The notes beneath the pieces were generated by a model. That model was not told the origin of the DNA. It saw only the letters and a list, made by a program, of their open reading frames with translations, and did no database searches. This document shows positions 45,661-54,879 of a stretch of DNA of 64,000 nucleotides, in pieces; within the stretch, counting starts at the first letter, position 1, and each line of letters opens with the position of its first letter. The stretch covers positions 2,679,353 through 2,743,352 of the forward strand of contig NC_011831.1 of assembly GCF_000021945.1 (NCBI RefSeq), given 5' to 3'. Both the position numbers and the translations under genes were made by a program. This DNA comes from Chloroflexus aggregans DSM 9485. Lineage in GTDB: Bacteria; Chloroflexota; Chloroflexia; Chloroflexales; Chloroflexaceae.

Positions 45661-46380
45661 CTATTCGGCATTACGCTTGATCAGCCACACTCCGGCAGCA
45701 ATCAGCAGTAAGACGGCTAAGACGATCACAACCGGTAACGGTGGTGGACTGGGTGGAGTCGCTGTTGCCGGACGTTGTTCTTCGGCCTCGGGTGGTAGAC
45801 CGGCATTGCCTCCGCCCCCGGCAAGTGGTGGTCTCACCGCCGGTATGCCGCTTTCTGGGGTCATTTGGGCGGTCATCGTCATGTGTTCGTGTTCTGTTGA
45901 GTCGGCCTCGCGAGTCGTTGCCTCGTCTTTCAGATTGGCGTTTGGCTGATTCATCTCGTCGGACGGCAGTATCATCGCCGGTTCACGCGCCGGCACAGTT
46001 TGCGCCATCATGACCGTCGCCGGTGCATCTGTCGATTGAATACCATTACGCAGCATCTGCCATCCGAACAGAATGAGCAGCACGAGGGCAACCAATCCAC
46101 CGAACGGTTGCCACCAGTTGACCAGATTGAACCGCCGTTGCCGTACTCCGGCCATTTCTGGGGTCAGCGTGAATGAACGTGGCGGTGTGAGCCACGGTTG
46201 TTCGCGCAAGAGATCGCGGGTTGCCTGCAATTCTTCTAGTTCACGGCGCAGACGTGAATCATGGGCCAACCGCTGCTCGAGGGCAGTCCGTTCGGCCTCC
46301 GTTAGCTCACTATCTATGTATGCCGAGAGCAATACTAAATCGCGTTCTGGTAGTTCTGTAGAAGAGGGTTGCCGTGTCAT
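45661..46380 (-). CDS. putative anti-sigma factor (zinc-less), membrane
   Basis: 239 aa, 29 bases after the sigma gene. The N-terminal LLSAYIDSELTEAERTALEQRL matches the anti-sigma domain, but no HxxxCxxC motif is present, so it should not bind zinc. One hydrophobic segment at ~92-110 (GGLVALVLLILFGWQML), then a Pro/Thr-rich extracellular region with Glu/Thr stretches, and a second hydrophobic segment at the C-terminus (VVIVLAVLLLIAAGVWLI). The double anchor is unusual. It likely holds the sigma factor at the membrane until a signal comes. Confidence 0.82.
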   Translation of the reverse strand: MTRQPSSTELPERDLVLLSAYIDSELTEAERTALEQRLAHDSRLRRELEELQATRDLLREQPWLTPPRSFTLTPEMAGVRQRRFNLVNWWQPFGGLVALVLLILFGWQMLRNGIQSTDAPATVMMAQTVPAREPAMILPSDEMNQPNANLKDEATTREADSTEHEHMTMTAQMTPESGIPAVRPPLAGGGGNAGLPPEAEEQRPATATPPSPPPLPVVIVLAVLLLIAAGVWLIKRNAE

Positions 46381-46409
46381 TGATTTCTCATCTGGGTATT
46401 AGCCGGGTA

Positions 46410-47021
46410 TCATCTCGATGCACCCGTCTCATCATCTAGACGGAATTTTGACGGTAAGTGTTCCCCAGCGCGCAAAATATCACGCAATTTGGCACGTGCT
46501 CGGCTTAACCGTGATTTGACCGTACCTAACTGAACGCCGGTAACGCGGGCGATCTCTTCGTAGGCCAAGCCTTGAATATCGCTCAAAATAATCACAATGC
46601 GCTGGTCATCGGGTAATTCGGCCAGCGCACGTTGGATGGCTGCTCCCAGTTCTTGCCGTACCATGGTGTCATCGAGGCTTTCGCCCGGATCAGGAAGCTC
46701 ACCCCGATGCCTCTCCTCTTCATCATGCTCGCGCTCAAGTGAGACAGCCGGTCGTCGCTTTCGTGCCCGCAGGACATCGTAGCAAGCATTTGTTGCAATC
46801 CGTAACAACCAAGCCTTAAATGTACCGCCGCGGAAGCTGCGGAGGTTGCGAAAAGCGGCGATAAATGCATCTTGGGTGGCGTCAGCCGCTGCATCGGCAT
46901 CGCCGAGCATCCGGTAGCAGAGATTATAGATGCGCGTCTCGTACAAGCGCACGAGTTGGTTAAACGCATCGAGGTCGCCCGTCTGCGCCGAGCGGATCAG
47001 TCGTTGTTCTTCGTCTGCCAT
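46410..47021 (-). CDS. ECF-family RNA polymerase sigma factor
   Basis: 203 aa. Sigma region 2 (LYETRIYNLCYRMLGDADAAADATQDAFIAAFRNL, split around residues 26-60, with FKAWLLRIATNACYD) and region 4 (LPDDQRIVIILSDIQGLAYEEIA, LGTVKSRLSRARAKLRDIL) are clear, with the short acidic linker typical of ECF factors. Paired with the anti-sigma gene downstream. Target promoters unknown. Confidence 0.95.
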   Translation of the reverse strand: MADEEQRLIRSAQTGDLDAFNQLVRLYETRIYNLCYRMLGDADAAADATQDAFIAAFRNLRSFRGGTFKAWLLRIATNACYDVLRARKRRPAVSLEREHDEEERHRGELPDPGESLDDTMVRQELGAAIQRALAELPDDQRIVIILSDIQGLAYEEIARVTGVQLGTVKSRLSRARAKLRDILRAGEHLPSKFRLDDETGASR

Positions 47022-47147
47022 GTAATCGCTCTTTTCCCGTGCCTACCCGGCCTTATTATATAGCGTTTCGCCGAATAGCCATAGAGCGACTACGTCTCTG
47101 CTTGCCAGGGGAATGGGGACGCGAACTGCTCACGAACCAGCGATCAC

Positions 47148-48017
47148 CTATTGTGCTTCCAATGTGAACGACGCCACCTTTCCGTCCGTTGGAAAGACGA
47201 TACCAGCTCGTTGGAAGAGAACATCATCTACGCGGCGCAGGCTGATCAGGCGAAGACGGGGTGGGTCTTGTGGCGCAAAGGCGACACCTTCGACCAGACC
47301 GGGCCGGGGTGGTGTCGGTGGAGCAGGGTTGCCGACGATGATCGGGCTGATGGTCAGAAAGACTTCATCGATGAGCTGGTGGGCAAGCAGCGAGCCGTAG
47401 GTGCGTCCGCCACCTTCGCTGAGCAAGGTACGGATACCGTACTGTTGACGGAGGGTGGTCATGGCAGCGGTGAGATCGAGTTGACCATCGGTGCCGACCA
47501 GGCAGGTAAGATGTGGATGACGGCTACGTGCGTGTTCTGCCCCTTGCGCAGTGGTGATGAGAAACAGATCACGTGGCGAGGTAAGGGCAGCCGCTGCCGG
47601 TACATCACCGCTCGCCGAGAGAATGACTAATGCCGGCAATGGCGGGCGTTCTTCGGCTGCGCGGAGCTGGGTAAATGCCGGCCAATTGAACACTTCGCCC
47701 GGTGCCCACCGATGGCGACGAGCAGCACGTAGGGTTGCAGTACCGACCAAAATTGCATCGGCGCGTGCTCGGATCACTTCCATCAACCAGTGATCGTGGC
47801 GATGGTTACGGCTGATCGCATTTCCGCCGTTCCATCCCGGTTGGTTGAAGGCGATCCGACCATCGTGTGAAACCACAAAGTTCGTCCATATTGCAGGACG
47901 CCGTTCGGGAATAGTCGGTAGTCGCCAATCGCCACGGTAAAGCGTGCGGATCGAGGAGGGCAAGCCGGGACCTGGGTTCGGATCGTCTTCAAATAAAAGA
48001 GTGAACGGTGCGATCAC
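47148..48017 (-). CDS. RibD C-terminal-type reductase
   Basis: 289 aa. DHFR-like fold of the RibD reductase domain: TNFVVSHDGRIAF, ADAILVGTATLRAA and LLSEGGGRTYGSLLAHQLIDEVFLTISPIIVG. It lacks the deaminase half of RibD. Such stand-alone proteins reduce the riboflavin precursor or related pyrimidines with NADPH. No other rib genes are near. It begins 11 bases downstream of the PSD-like gene. Confidence 0.88.
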   Translation of the reverse strand: MIAPFTLLFEDDPNPGPGLPSSIRTLYRGDWRLPTIPERRPAIWTNFVVSHDGRIAFNQPGWNGGNAISRNHRHDHWLMEVIRARADAILVGTATLRAARRHRWAPGEVFNWPAFTQLRAAEERPPLPALVILSASGDVPAAAALTSPRDLFLITTAQGAEHARSRHPHLTCLVGTDGQLDLTAAMTTLRQQYGIRTLLSEGGGRTYGSLLAHQLIDEVFLTISPIIVGNPAPPTPPRPGLVEGVAFAPQDPPRLRLISLRRVDDVLFQRAGIVFPTDGKVASFTLEAQ

Positions 48018-48028
48018 GGTCGCCGATC

Positions 48029-48703
48029 TCAGACTACCACTACACCCAACCGGCTTTGTCCGGCGAACATACGTTCACCAGGAGCAACGAGCGGATCAAG
48101 CACATCGCGTTGAATGTAGAGATCAACCTGCCCGCCAAAACGCACGCTGGCAATTCGGGTGCCGGGGGTAATTGTCGCACCCTGTGTTGTCTCGCAACGT
48201 AACCAGCGTCCTAGTGGTGCTGCGATAATTGCCAACAGCACCGGCCCCCATACCGTCTCGATCCCGATATACAGACGTTGATTACGTTCGGGTGCTTGCA
48301 GAGCGCGTAGTGGTCGATGTTCACCGTCGATATGCTCAAGGTACGCAACTCGACCGGCAACCGGCGAACGGCAGATAGGTACGTCAAGCGGACCGATGAT
48401 GGTGGTTATGCGGAGGCAGTCGCTGTGTACAAAGCGATGTTCATACACTTCGCGCACGCCTTGGAGCCGGCCATCGGCAATGGCAAAGATGGTACGTGGT
48501 TCGTCGGGTGGGATACGGCGTGGATTGCGAAAGAGTGCCGCCGCCAATGCGGTAAGGGCTAATGTGGCTGGGGCAAGCCGGGGACGTAACCCAAGGGCAA
48601 GACCGGTAAGACCTAGACCAATACCGACTACGGCGGTCGCTTCGGCATCGAAACCGGGGAGCGCGACAGGGCGCTGATTGGTTGTCGGCTCTAACTCTGG
48701 CAT
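48029..48703 (-). CDS. phosphatidylserine decarboxylase-like protein without catalytic residues
   Basis: 224 aa from the ATG at 48703, with GTGAGG upstream; the open frame to 48913 is not family-like. A hydrophobic stretch (~23-57) precedes FRNPRRIPP and IADGRL, family features. Two key sites differ: the DVH motif reads DVP (Pro109) and the cleavage motif FGS reads FGG (Gly191 in RFGGQVDLYI), so no pyruvoyl group can form. It is probably not an active decarboxylase and may have a binding or structural role in lipid metabolism (inference). Confidence 0.75.
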   Translation of the reverse strand: MPELEPTTNQRPVALPGFDAEATAVVGIGLGLTGLALGLRPRLAPATLALTALAAALFRNPRRIPPDEPRTIFAIADGRLQGVREVYEHRFVHSDCLRITTIIGPLDVPICRSPVAGRVAYLEHIDGEHRPLRALQAPERNQRLYIGIETVWGPVLLAIIAAPLGRWLRCETTQGATITPGTRIASVRFGGQVDLYIQRDVLDPLVAPGERMFAGQSRLGVVVV

Positions 48704-49139
48704 ATCCTCACCCGACAGCGTATGCGAAGGTATTCTGATAGTGTAATTTGATTCTAGCATGAATGGGAACGTGGTGCAAACGCGAGGTAGTACGCGCGTG
48801 CATACGCAGTAACGAGGAATTGAATACCGAACGATCTGCCAATTCGTTGAAAGCAGATGTGCGATGCACAACGGGGATCGTAAACGTTGTTTGCGAAACC
48901 GAATAATGCACAATCTTGGTTTCTGTGCTGCATAATATATCCCTCACGGCCACCTGTCGGCTCTCGGCGGATCATCAGGGTGGTGTGTGTGCATCCGTGG
49001 GCGCCTATTCGGTTGTGACTCGGCCTTCTATCATTAACTTACACTGGCCCAATTTCATATTGACGCGATGTGTCAGATTGAGTACACTATCACAATCATA
49101 GCGTTGAAACCGAATACTGTGTCGTGAAAGGAATGCCCT

Positions 49140-49541
49140 ATGGAGCGGACGGTTGGTGAGGTGATGCACGTTGGTGTATTGACCTGCAAGCGCGAGACCC
49201 CCATCCAAGATGTTGCCCGGCAGATGTCAGAGCAAGATGTGAGCGCGCTGGTCGTTGTTGATGATGAGGGCTACATGGTTGGTTTGGTGTCGCGCACCGA
49301 TCTGGTCAATGCACGCCTGTACGAGCAGTATTGGAAGCATTGGCGCGGCTTAACCGCCGGCCATATCATGATTACCGATGTGGTTTCGGTAACCCCCCAA
49401 GACACGCTCCAGCATGCCAGTCGCCTCATGATGGAGCGACGTATCCACCGGGTGGTAGTGGTTGAACCGGGTGAGAAGGGGCTTCGCCCGATTGGAGTGC
49501 TTTCGGTGACGGACGTGGTGCGTGATATTGCCAATGAATAA
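49140..49541 (+). CDS. CBS-domain pair protein
   Basis: 133 aa, ATG preceded by AAAGGAA. Two CBS motifs: VGEVMHVGVLTCKRETPIQDVARQMSEQDVSALVVVD and AGHIMITDVVSVTPQDTLQHASRLMMERRIHRVVVV (spread over residues 4-125), each ending in GxxxxxD-type blocks (GLVSRTDLV, GVLSVTDVV). Together they bind adenine nucleotides. No fused enzyme; a stand-alone energy sensor. Cytoplasmic. Confidence 0.92.
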   Translation: MERTVGEVMHVGVLTCKRETPIQDVARQMSEQDVSALVVVDDEGYMVGLVSRTDLVNARLYEQYWKHWRGLTAGHIMITDVVSVTPQDTLQHASRLMMERRIHRVVVVEPGEKGLRPIGVLSVTDVVRDIANE

Positions 49542-49579
49542 CTACAACGCTGGCGGGGCGGCGTTTTGGTTCGTCCCGC

Positions 49580-51559
49580 CTAATGTAGGTAATCGCGGAT
49601 CTGTTCGATCCACAACGTAAGCCCTTGTCCCCAGATTGCTACGAGCCAAGCCACTACCATCAGCTTCCCTAACCTGCCATGTTCCGCAATGCGGTCAAGG
49701 GCAATGCCCGCCGTGATGCAGAGGGCCGGGTAGAGGAAGAGCGCCCAACGGATCCCTTGATCGGCTATCAGCAAGAGCGCAAGGCTGCTGAGTGTACTCC
49801 CCCACCATGCGCCGAGCAGCCAGCGGAGACCGCTAGCCGTCGGGGTTGCGGTGCGCCATAGGAGCCAGCATCCGACCAGATTGGCAAGCGCTAATCCTAC
49901 CGGTATCGGCAAGCTACGCCGTTGAGGTGGTTGAAGCCCAAGCAAGGCTCCGGTTGTGTCGGTGATAATCTGGAGCAGTGGTTGCCCACCATTCACCCCC
50001 TGGCTACTTCGATTGACAACCAGTTCAAGGTACGGTGGGGCGGTGTACATAATCATCAGGGCCAGCGCCAACCCGCCGGCAGCAGCAACGAAGAGACGCC
50101 ACGGCGAGACGATGTTCGACGGCTGTCGCCATGCCAATAGCCACGCCCAGCCGATGAAGGTACCAAAACTCAGGGTAAGGCCAGAATGTGCCATTAGGCC
50201 GGCGGCGATTGCTAATGTTAGGCCAACCAGTGCGCGTCGGTCGCTGCTCGGCGCTGCTCCTGTATTGAGGCCGAGTAGGGCCGGTATGAGCAAGGCTTGA
50301 CCACCTACATTGGCCAATTCACCAATAGCTAGTGCTTCGAGCGCTTGGGTTGCCACAATGTAGCCGGAAGCGCTGAGTAACGCTGTGCGCTGTCTAAAAC
50401 CTGCTTGCCTGACCAACCACCAAATCAGCAGACAGAACAGGCTATCAAGCACTGCCGCTATCACCGTAACCAGCAGTCGTCGGCTGGCAAAATCATCGTT
50501 CAGGAGAAGTTGAAACGGTAACGCGATCAGATAAAATCCGGCCGGATACGGGGCGAGGCCACCTCCGGCTTCGGCGGGCAGTCCGGCGGTGAGTAGGACA
50601 TGACCAACACCAAGGCGTAACAGATTGTTGGCATGAAAGCCGGCATCACTGCTAATAGCGTGGGGATGGAGTAAACCGGCGAGACGTACAATCACGGCGA
50701 TAAGGGTGAGTGAGATGGCTTGCTGCCACGCCAATTGATGTGGCCGGCGCAGAGTGATGATCGCACTGATGAACGTCGCAAGGAGGGTCAGCGTAGTGAG
50801 GATCGGCATAAGCAACGCAAATGCCGGTCGCACCAAGACAAGTGCAACAATCGCTGCCCCACCTCCGATCGCCAATCCGGTCATACTCCAGCGTGCCGGC
50901 AGGCCGACCGTTCCCCCCCACACCAATATTGCTACCAACCATAGCCCAAGCCAACCCAGTTGACCCCAGTCTGGTGGGCGCCAACCATTGACCGGTTGCA
51001 CGTGTACTGCGTACAACACAAATCCCAACACACGCGGATCGGTGGCAACCCGCAGCGGTTCGCTCCGCAACGTCAGGTGAACTGCACCATCGGACGGGAC
51101 GAGGACGGTATAGCGACGAGGGGTAGTTGCCGGAAGCATCAGCTCAAGCGGCGGCCACGTACCGGCTTGCCAGTGCGTAGCAGTCGGAGCGCCATCGGGC
51201 CGTCCTCCCTGGGCGCGTACCGTGATCAACCAGTGTCCGCCCCCAAGACCGGGCACGCTGATCACACTTTCCGGTTGGGTCCAGCGGTAGGGGTTATCGG
51301 CACCGGGAAGGGTCCACCACTCCACCGTCGTAGGTGTAGCCGGCTCAGCCGCGTGGACCATCTGTAAAAACGGGGCATCATCTTCACGCCGGTGGCTCGT
51401 TGGATCACCGCCGACCGCCAAATGGACTGAGGTCGGTATCTGATACGCCAACCCACAGCCGATCATGATTAGCGTGAGCAATCCCACCATAATCGGCCAC
51501 GTCTGGCGATATGCTGAACAGATAACGGCTAACGGTGACATAGGGCGGGTGAGTGTCAC
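49580..51559 (-). CDS. large membrane protein, putative glycosyltransferase (paralogue of the broken gene at 17.2-19.2 kb)
   Basis: 659 aa from the GTG at 51559, which overlaps the previous stop as GTGA (51556-51559) and has GGAA upstream. One N-terminal membrane segment, a ~150-residue extracytoplasmic beta-rich region, then about ten membrane segments; the loop SDAGFHANNLLRLGVGHV after the third recalls GT-C enzymes whose acidic residue lies in the first external loop. Likely transfers lipid-linked sugars outside the membrane. Last gene of the coupled glycan set. Confidence 0.75.
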   Translation of the reverse strand: MTLTRPMSPLAVICSAYRQTWPIMVGLLTLIMIGCGLAYQIPTSVHLAVGGDPTSHRREDDAPFLQMVHAAEPATPTTVEWWTLPGADNPYRWTQPESVISVPGLGGGHWLITVRAQGGRPDGAPTATHWQAGTWPPLELMLPATTPRRYTVLVPSDGAVHLTLRSEPLRVATDPRVLGFVLYAVHVQPVNGWRPPDWGQLGWLGLWLVAILVWGGTVGLPARWSMTGLAIGGGAAIVALVLVRPAFALLMPILTTLTLLATFISAIITLRRPHQLAWQQAISLTLIAVIVRLAGLLHPHAISSDAGFHANNLLRLGVGHVLLTAGLPAEAGGGLAPYPAGFYLIALPFQLLLNDDFASRRLLVTVIAAVLDSLFCLLIWWLVRQAGFRQRTALLSASGYIVATQALEALAIGELANVGGQALLIPALLGLNTGAAPSSDRRALVGLTLAIAAGLMAHSGLTLSFGTFIGWAWLLAWRQPSNIVSPWRLFVAAAGGLALALMIMYTAPPYLELVVNRSSQGVNGGQPLLQIITDTTGALLGLQPPQRRSLPIPVGLALANLVGCWLLWRTATPTASGLRWLLGAWWGSTLSSLALLLIADQGIRWALFLYPALCITAGIALDRIAEHGRLGKLMVVAWLVAIWGQGLTLWIEQIRDYLH

Positions 51560-51972
51560 GATTTTCCGCTGCCCCACGTAATCACGATCACCCCGATCAC
51601 GATGATCAGTGCCCCCACGAGCCGCATCCACGAGATTGATTCATTGAGCAGCAGGCGTGACGGAATGAGGATAATCACATAATTCAACGCCAACAGTGGG
51701 TAGGCAAACGAGAGATCAACTCGTGAAATCACGCCAAGCCAAAAGATGGCGCCGCCAAATACGAGTACAAAGCCAAGCACAATACGCCAGTCGGTGAAGG
51801 TTGCCCAAAGAATCCGTGGATCGAGCGAAAAGGCTCCTACCCGCTCGGTGACGTGGTTGATCCCTACCTTGAGCAACACCTCACCGGTGACGGTCAAGGC
51901 ACTTGCCGTCAGCAACAAGGTGAGAACGAGCAGCATAGTTCGTACATTAGGTGAATGAGCAAACAACTTCAT
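51556..51972 (-). CDS. SMR/EamA-like small membrane protein
   Basis: 138 aa with four hydrophobic segments (LLVLTLLLTASALTVTGEVLL, WRIVLGFVLVFGGAIFWLGV, LSFAYPLLALNYVIILIPS, LVGALIIVIGVIVITWG). The GEVLLKVGIN and FAYPLLALNYV blocks resemble ArnE/ArnF-type flippase subunits and EmrE relatives. Coupled at both ends (ATGA with the upstream methyltransferase, GTGA with the transferase), which fits a lipid-carrier flippase role. Confidence 0.85.
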   Translation of the reverse strand: MKLFAHSPNVRTMLLVLTLLLTASALTVTGEVLLKVGINHVTERVGAFSLDPRILWATFTDWRIVLGFVLVFGGAIFWLGVISRVDLSFAYPLLALNYVIILIPSRLLLNESISWMRLVGALIIVIGVIVITWGSGKS

Positions 51973-52583
51973 GATGGTCGCCGACGCAACACAAAGACCG
52001 CGTAATCACAAATACCCGAACGGAGATGGTAGTTTCGCACAATATCAAACCCATCACCGAAGATTGCCTGATAGTCGGCCTCGAACCGAATATACCCACC
52101 ACGATCGAGGGCATGCATCAGATGACCAAGCGGGTTTTCATTTGCCGGCGGTGGCGTATCCTCCATCACGAGAATCGTAGCTCCCGGACGCATCACCCGA
52201 TAGACTTCGTGGATGACCGTGCGGGCCGTCGCATCGGGCAAATGGTGTAATACGCCCAGAATGAGACCGGCATCAAACGTCTGGTCGGCAAACGGTAGCG
52301 CTACACCGTTTGCTGCCAGATAATGGCCGGGCCGGTGTTGAACGGCAAATCGCAAGTAAGTAAGCGAAGGATCAATACCAACATAGCGGCGCGCCGGAAA
52401 ATCGCCGGCAAATTCGCCGGTACCACATCCGAGATCGAGAAACCAGCGTTGATCACCTCGCCATGGCCGTAATTCGCGGGCAATTGCCAGGTGCTCGCCG
52501 GTAAAACCGGCTTCCACCAGCCAGCGTAATCGATTCCAAAGCGTAGGAGTCGTACTTAAGCGGTCAAGAACAGGGTTGAGCAT
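51969..52583 (-). CDS. class I SAM-dependent methyltransferase
   Basis: 204 aa. Motif I FLDLGCGTGEFAGDF, then VGIDPSLTYLRFA, ALPFADQTFDAGLILGVLHHL and the FRMRPGATILVMED-type motif III region. Methyltransferase type 11 fold. Its stop overlaps the next start (ATGA 51969-51972). Substrate probably a sugar or polyprenol-linked compound given its neighbours (inference). Confidence 0.9.
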   Translation of the reverse strand: MLNPVLDRLSTTPTLWNRLRWLVEAGFTGEHLAIARELRPWRGDQRWFLDLGCGTGEFAGDFPARRYVGIDPSLTYLRFAVQHRPGHYLAANGVALPFADQTFDAGLILGVLHHLPDATARTVIHEVYRVMRPGATILVMEDTPPPANENPLGHLMHALDRGGYIRFEADYQAIFGDGFDIVRNYHLRSGICDYAVFVLRRRPS

Positions 52584-52641
52584 GCGTAGTATCCACCGTG
52601 TGTCTGCAATGGTTGTATCCAGCTAACCTAAATGAATGCTT

Positions 52642-53409
52642 TTATTGATCGGCTACATCACTGCGATGATGGCCGATCTGGGCTAGGGCCACGATTGATA
52701 ATCCAAACGGTAATCTGCCGCCACGCGCAAGATATGCCGCTTCAAGCTGCATCGGTAGGCGAAGTGTGGCGTTAAGCGGAGGCGAAGGTAACGCCATCGC
52801 CGATTCGCCGGTATTGGCCGGCAACACGCGCTCGAACAAGCGGATGGCTGCCGAGAGCGGGAAAAGGATGGTCAGTGCGTAGGTCAACTGTTCGATGACA
52901 AAGCCATTCGCTTGTAATAATTGGGTCACTTCACCGGCCGTATACCGATGACGGGTATGTACTTGGCGGTCATGACGCGAACGTAACCACTCATACGCCG
53001 GTAACCTGAGGAGCAGCCGGCCATTGGGACGTAGTACGCGCCGTACTTCAGCCAACGCTTGCCGCTCGTCAATGACTGCGCGATGGTACAACACATCGAA
53101 CGACGTGACGAGATCGAAACTCTGGTCGGCGAATGGTAAGTGCAATACCGAGCCACGCACTAATCGTCCCGGAATCCGTTCCCGCGCCAGTGCAATCGCG
53201 GCTGCCGCCAGATCGAGTCCGACAACGGTACCGTAGCGTTGGAGAAAGAGTGCATCACCGCCAGTTCCACAGCCGGCATCGAGAATGCGGAGGTCGTGTC
53301 TACCGGCAAAAACGCGATTGAGCAAAGCGGCATTGATCGCTCGCATCCCACCGTACCACCAATGTTGCAGCTCGACTGCTGCCATTGTTGTGTATTCGTT
53401 TGGTTCCAT
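52642..53409 (-). CDS. class I SAM-dependent methyltransferase
   Basis: 255 aa from the ATG at 53409; an open frame upstream has Arg/Ser-rich residues unlike the family. Opens MEPNEYTTMAAVELQHWWYGGMR, common in glycan-cluster methyltransferases, then motif I ILDAGCGTGGDALFLQRYG, VVGLDLAAAAIALAR and LPFADQSFDLVTSFDVLYH. C-terminal ~100 residues carry a hydrophobic helix (TYALTILFPLSAAIRLF) that may sit on the membrane. Starts the minus-strand glycan set. Confidence 0.9.
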   Translation of the reverse strand: MEPNEYTTMAAVELQHWWYGGMRAINAALLNRVFAGRHDLRILDAGCGTGGDALFLQRYGTVVGLDLAAAAIALARERIPGRLVRGSVLHLPFADQSFDLVTSFDVLYHRAVIDERQALAEVRRVLRPNGRLLLRLPAYEWLRSRHDRQVHTRHRYTAGEVTQLLQANGFVIEQLTYALTILFPLSAAIRLFERVLPANTGESAMALPSPPLNATLRLPMQLEAAYLARGGRLPFGLSIVALAQIGHHRSDVADQ

Positions 53410-53647
53410 ATGTGAGGTGATCGCACGGCGATGCCGTTCCCGACAGCCGCTCACTTCGCTGGTAGATGTACTCGTTCGCCGGTGCCCCCTACGTTCGTTA
53501 CCACCGCGCGGACTATACCAGATGGCGGGCAAGCCGGCAAGTAACCGGCTTGATCGCTACTATACTCATAGTGTGTTTGCACCTGTTTCACAACGCTACA
53601 TCCACGCCAAGTTCCATTGGCTAGGGGGCCGCTGTGATCATAAGGCA

Positions 53648-54658
53648 TCAAAACAGCTCATCCGTCTGCCCGATCGGTGAACGTAGGCGGCCAAGCTCAT
53701 GACACTCAACCACAACCTCATCACCGGTGCGCAGCCATGGGCCTTCATCACCGTAGTGATCGAGGAGACAACCACCGGTCGCGACACCACCGATCAATAC
53801 CTCACCCGGGTAGAGGGTCGTATCGCGGCTCGCAAACGCAATCAGTTCACCAAATGAAAACCGCATGAGTGCCGTGTTACACTGCCCAATCTCACGCCCA
53901 TTCAGCGACAGTCGAAGGGTCAACATCAACCGGCCATCGTCGTCGCGGTAGCATTCTACTTCATCTGGTGTTACCAGCCACGGTCCCAATGAGGTGCCAA
54001 CATCACGCGGCCGTAGAGCAGCTTGCACCGGGTCGCGGATAGTCCACGCATTGACGAGGACGTACCCGGCGATGTAGGCATCAGCTTCGTCGGGAGGAAT
54101 ATCACGACCGACCTGCCCGATCACGCACCCCAGTGCCATTCCGCAATCAAGTGGGCCGCTCATCGGTAAGGGGATAGGGTCGTCGGGGCCATAGATCGCG
54201 GTGTGATTAGCGAAGCGGAAGGACGGCCAGCGTCGGTCGCCCACCCAATAGCCGGCGGCTTGGCGGAGGGCAGCCGTCGGTTCATCGACAAGCGCATCAA
54301 ATTCACGCAGCGACAGCGCCTGGGGTAATGGGGCAACCAGGCGTACTTGGGTCGCCGGCAACACCAATGCTGTCTCGCCGATGGTGAGGCCTGCCTGCCA
54401 CGCAAATTCGGTCAGTGGTGCTTCTGCCGGCTCTTCACCGGCCATCACATTCACGACTGCCTGCACAATATCGGCAGCCGTCGCGATCGTAACCTCAGGA
54501 TGATCACCTCGTAGGAGGGTGAGCATATCCCAAGGTGCGGCGGCTACTTCTTCACTCACCAGTGCTGCCGCTGCCGCTAGATCGATAATTGCCTCACCGA
54601 GCAAAACGCCGGTGCGGGCCGTAGTTTCCGCAGGCGGAATGAAACTCACCAGTCGCAC
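53648..54658 (-). CDS. fumarylacetoacetate hydrolase-fold protein lacking metal ligands
   Basis: 336 aa. FAH-family architecture is clear: N-terminal small domain, then AIYGPDDPIPLP, DIPPDEADAYIAGYVLVNAWTIRD, NGREIGQCNTALMRFSFGELIAFASR and TTLYPGEVLIGGVATG. The family's metal ligands (Glu-x-Glu in DYExE, Asp in NDxSxRD) are Gly173, Ala175 and Ala204 here, so the usual Mg/Ca-dependent cleavage seems impossible. Either the protein has another chemistry or a binding role. Single gene with its own promoter region upstream (54659-54879). Confidence 0.82.
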   Translation of the reverse strand: MRLVSFIPPAETTARTGVLLGEAIIDLAAAAALVSEEVAAAPWDMLTLLRGDHPEVTIATAADIVQAVVNVMAGEEPAEAPLTEFAWQAGLTIGETALVLPATQVRLVAPLPQALSLREFDALVDEPTAALRQAAGYWVGDRRWPSFRFANHTAIYGPDDPIPLPMSGPLDCGMALGCVIGQVGRDIPPDEADAYIAGYVLVNAWTIRDPVQAALRPRDVGTSLGPWLVTPDEVECYRDDDGRLMLTLRLSLNGREIGQCNTALMRFSFGELIAFASRDTTLYPGEVLIGGVATGGCLLDHYGDEGPWLRTGDEVVVECHELGRLRSPIGQTDELF

Positions 54659-54879
54659 AGAATGTCTCCTTAAGAATACGTCAGGGTGCAGCGATAGCGC
54701 CGATGGCCGAGTGTCGTCTTATTATACCTTTGGTAGTCCGCTGCACCGGCTACGATGCATCCATGGCTATCGCCACGGCAGTGATATTTCCTCTAGGCAA
54801 ACTGTATCTGATATGCTAAAATATTACATATATACAATACTTCTACGTCACAATCAAAACAATATGGAGTGCTTGCTTT

